A stretch of 56,417 bases of DNA from Flavimaricola sp. (lineage in GTDB: Bacteria; Pseudomonadota; Alphaproteobacteria; Rhodobacterales; Rhodobacteraceae): the NCBI GenBank assembly GCA_020629175.1, contig JAHDDU010000004.1, positions 16,974 to 73,390 on the forward strand, written 5' to 3'. The notes under the pieces were generated by a model that saw only the letters and a program-made list of their open reading frames with translations, did not search any database and was not told where the DNA came from. How positions within the stretch are numbered: position 1 is the first letter of the stretch; each line of letters starts with the position of its first letter. The position numbers were made by a program, and so were the translations under genes. This document shows, one piece after another, positions 56,267-56,417 of the stretch.

Positions 56267-56417
56267 CGCCTGTTTTGAAAAACACCATTCTGTTTTCGCT
56301 GATGGCTGCGTTGATCGTGGGAACCGGTGTCGTCTCGGGGCCGAACTTTGCGCTGACGATTGTGAACTATGGTCTGATCTCGGCAATCATGGCGTTGGGG
56401 GTGAACCTGCAGTGGGG
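56263..56417 (+). CDS. livM: ABC transporter permease LivM, partial
   Basis: The first 51 codons of the next permease; it begins MTPVLKNTILFSLMAALIVG, and continues with a hydrophobic helix and ISAIMALGVNLQW, the usual LivM start. The window ends inside the gene. It overlaps livH by four bases. Confidence 0.88.
   Translation, partial: MTPVLKNTILFSLMAALIVGTGVVSGPNFALTIVNYGLISAIMALGVNLQW

Overview
The window looks like chromosomal DNA of an alphaproteobacterium of the Rhodobacterales, most likely the Roseobacter group. The evidence is the gene content and order (class II DAHP synthase, GlxA-type AraC regulator, VPLPA-type C-terminal sorting tail, PAS_5 protein), many ATGA and TGATG gene overlaps, a perfect CtrA-type site and high GC. 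I see no rRNA, tRNA, CRISPR array, prophage, transposase or integrase. This is ordered host chromosome with several accessory metabolic modules.

Layout. 0-9 kb: uvrA, a secreted VPLPA-tailed protein, a cupredoxin, mmsA with a divergent LysR regulator, a CBS protein, coaD, an alpha/beta hydrolase and a DUF1127 peptide. 9-14.4 kb: a minus-strand central-carbon block, tkt, a DUF4329 lipoprotein, gap2, a 47-residue membrane peptide and gap1. LacI-type palindromes sit in front of both gap genes, and the two GAPDHs differ at the residues that set coenzyme choice. 14.6-20.4 kb: a coiled-coil protein with zapA, then grxD and bolA, then divergent katG and oxyR.

20.4-29 kb: an RpiR regulator faces an eight-gene operon: N-formylglutamate-amidohydrolase-family enzyme, three TRAP transporter genes, a glutamine-synthetase-like ligase, an aldehyde dehydrogenase and an iron alcohol dehydrogenase (seven enzyme or transport genes plus the facing regulator). 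Together these could import an amine or amino alcohol, protect it by gamma-glutamylation, oxidise it and release glutamate. This is the best candidate here for an undescribed pathway. 29.3-37.4 kb: a compact chemotaxis operon (STAS, CheY, CheA, CheW, CheR, CheY, a small unknown protein, an MCP with a CheR/CheB tether, and CheB with a receiver that has lost its phosphoacceptor).

37.5-50.3 kb: aroQ, a LuxR-type solo regulator, a 400-base gap that may encode a structured RNA, tsf and rpsB with a structured leader, a HupE/UreJ-type protein whose start codon overlaps that of a divergent DUF4198 protein, a PhoR-like kinase, the yicC-gmk-gamma carbonic anhydrase-PLP enzyme operon, a PAS protein behind a CtrA site, and class II DAHP synthase. 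50.5 kb to the end: a GlxA-type regulator and a branched-chain-amino-acid-type ABC operon in the order K-G-F-x-y-H-M, where x and y are two related small secreted four-cysteine proteins I do not recognise. The window ends inside livM.
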